Shown piece by piece: positions 7,225 to 9,927 of a stretch of DNA of 9,927 bases. Every line of letters starts with the position of its first letter. Positions within the stretch are counted from its first letter, which is position 1. The translations under genes and the position numbers were made by a program. A model generated the notes under the pieces. That model was not told the origin of the DNA. It did not search any database and was given only the letters and a program-made list of their open reading frames with translations. Source of the stretch: Rhodobiaceae bacterium (lineage in GTDB: Bacteria; Pseudomonadota; Alphaproteobacteria; RS24); contig NZFC01000021.1 of the NCBI GenBank assembly GCA_002689195.1, positions 23,029 through 32,955 on the forward strand. Direction: 5' to 3'.

Positions 7225-8070
7225 ATCTTGTACGACTGCGTGCAAATCCTTCAGCGTGCTCAATAGATGCCGCGCGGCATCGAGCGGCAGGCAGCTTGGC
7301 GCATCGCACAAAGCTTCATCCGGGCGCGGATGAAACTCCAGAAAAACCCCATCGGCACCAGCCGCCACAGCCGCCTTTGCCAGAACCGACACACCATCGC
7401 GCCGCCCACCCGTGCTTGCGCCTGCGGTGCGCGGGTCGGCACCGGGCAATTGTACCGCATGGGTCGCATCGATTGTGACCGGCACGCCGAGCTTGTGCAT
7501 TTCGGGAATAGCCAGCATGTCGACCGTCAGATTGTTATAGCCAAAGCTTGAGCCGCGCTCGCACAAAATAACCGGCAGGTCGGGGGCCGCCTCGCGCGCC
7601 TTCGAAATAATATTCGCGCAATCCCACGGTGCCATAAATTGCGCTTTTTTGGCATGCAGCCAGCCGCCATTGCGCGCCACGGCTTTGGCGGCCGCAATCA
7701 CCAGATCGGTTTGGCGCACGAGAAAAGCTGGCAATTGGACTATTTCGGCAATCTCGGCAACCGCATCGGCCTGCTCTGGCGTGTGGATGTCGGTGACAAT
7801 AGGTAGCCCATGCGCGCGCTTAACCGCGCCCAGCATTGCCAGCCCGTCGGCCTGCCCGGGCCCGCGATAGCTGGTGATGGAAGACCGGTTAGCCTTATCA
7901 AAACTTGCTTTAAAAACATATGGTAACGATAAATAATTACATATTTGCTTTAACTCAGCGGCAACCTCCAGCGCCAGCCCCTCATCTTCCAGCACGTTCA
8001 GACCAGCCATCACCAAAAGCGGTTGTCTGGTGCCGATGCTGATGCCGCCATAGCCGTTGAGCTGATACAT
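7222..8070 (-). CDS. kdsA: 3-deoxy-8-phosphooctulonate (KDO-8-P) synthase
   Basis: Cytosolic enzyme condensing phosphoenolpyruvate with arabinose 5-phosphate to KDO-8-phosphate, for the inner core of LPS. The 282-residue TIM-barrel protein is of normal length. Recognisable stretches are FKASFDKANRSS (53-64), RGPGQADGLAML (69-80), ERGSSFGYNN (171-180), DATHAVQLPG (201-210) and GVFLEFHPRPDEA (241-253). Asn25 (AGLNVLED) occupies the position that is Asn in metal-independent enzymes such as E. coli KdsA and Cys in metal-dependent ones, so a metal-independent type is inferred. The start is the ATG at 8070-8068; its GGAGA ribosome-binding site overlaps the pyrG stop (TTTAGGAGA), so translation is probably coupled to pyrG. 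In many relatives eno follows closely; here about 5.8 kb intervenes. Confidence 0.97.
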   Translation of the reverse strand: MYQLNGYGGISIGTRQPLLVMAGLNVLEDEGLALEVAAELKQICNYLSLPYVFKASFDKANRSSITSYRGPGQADGLAMLGAVKRAHGLPIVTDIHTPEQADAVAEIAEIVQLPAFLVRQTDLVIAAAKAVARNGGWLHAKKAQFMAPWDCANIISKAREAAPDLPVILCERGSSFGYNNLTVDMLAIPEMHKLGVPVTIDATHAVQLPGADPRTAGASTGGRRDGVSVLAKAAVAAGADGVFLEFHPRPDEALCDAPSCLPLDAARHLLSTLKDLHAVVQD

Positions 8071-8082
8071 TTTCGATGTCTC

Positions 8083-9786
<1,704 letters not shown>

Positions 9787-9927
9787 TTATTCCGGTGTGG
9801 GTAAAGCTGGCGCAGGCGCTACAGGAACCGGCAGCGCCGGAGCCGGGGCTTCCAGCGGATTGCCGCTGGAGGAATCAACACCATCAAGCACCGAAGAGCG
9901 GTTTTCCATAGTGCCCAGCACGGTGAG
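9787..9927 (-). CDS. secG: Probable SecG C-terminus (preprotein translocase subunit), partial
   Basis: The last 46 residues of a minus-strand gene that enters from the right edge and stops at TAA (9789-9787). The visible part begins LTVLGTMENRSSVLDG and ends in a low-complexity tail dominated by Pro and Ala (residues 27-46 of the fragment). Family knowledge: alphaproteobacterial SecG has two membrane spans followed by a charged linker and a Pro/Ala-rich cytoplasmic tail, and secG commonly lies immediately upstream of pyrG. The membrane part is outside the window, so the call rests on synteny and tail composition. Confidence 0.6.
   Translation of the reverse strand, partial: LTVLGTMENRSSVLDGVDSSSGNPLEAPAPALPVPVAPAPALPTPE

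Overview
The window looks like chromosomal DNA of an alphaproteobacterium. The evidence is the minus-strand order secG - pyrG - kdsA - ... - eno - ftsB, which is a familiar alphaproteobacterial core block; a KDO-8-phosphate synthase, implying an LPS outer membrane; moderately high GC; and GANTC sites (the CcrM methylation target) that are rare overall but packed into two promoter regions. I cannot name the genus. No rRNA, tRNA, CRISPR array, insertion sequence or integrase was seen.

Layout. At the left edge is the N-terminus of an FtsB/DivIC-like cell-division protein (1-116, minus), preceded by a GANTC-rich promoter region (117-172) and eno (173-1447, minus). Divergent from eno is a four-gene plus-strand queuosine-precursor operon: queC (1616), queE (2314), queD (3019) and queF (3378-3842). 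Together these make preQ1 from the product of GTP cyclohydrolase I, whose gene is not in the window. A 252-bp noncoding stretch with a long imperfect hairpin and a plausible sigma70 promoter follows. It leads into three tightly packed plus-strand genes: two tandem DUF2589-like proteins (4095-4553 and 4555-5157) and a small protein of unknown function carrying an HG...C pattern (5168-5638). Convergent with them, 8 bp away, is a DASS/SLC13-type sodium-coupled anion symporter (5647-7086, minus). Next come kdsA (7222-8070) and pyrG (8083-9711), separated by 12 bp with the kdsA ribosome-binding site overlapping the pyrG stop. A second GANTC-rich promoter region and the Pro/Ala-rich C-terminus of a probable SecG (9787-9927) close the window.

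How it fits together. The minus-strand backbone is housekeeping: protein export, CTP synthesis, KDO for LPS, glycolysis and division. About 5.6 kb (roughly 1450-7090) separates kdsA from eno, and it carries genes with no obvious link to that backbone: a complete preQ1 block, the unexplained DUF2589 cassette and a transporter. The cassette is the best candidate for an undescribed system. Other points worth a second look are a QueD with Asn where the catalytic Cys is expected, GANTC clusters upstream of ftsB and pyrG, and a hairpin enclosing the queC start codon.
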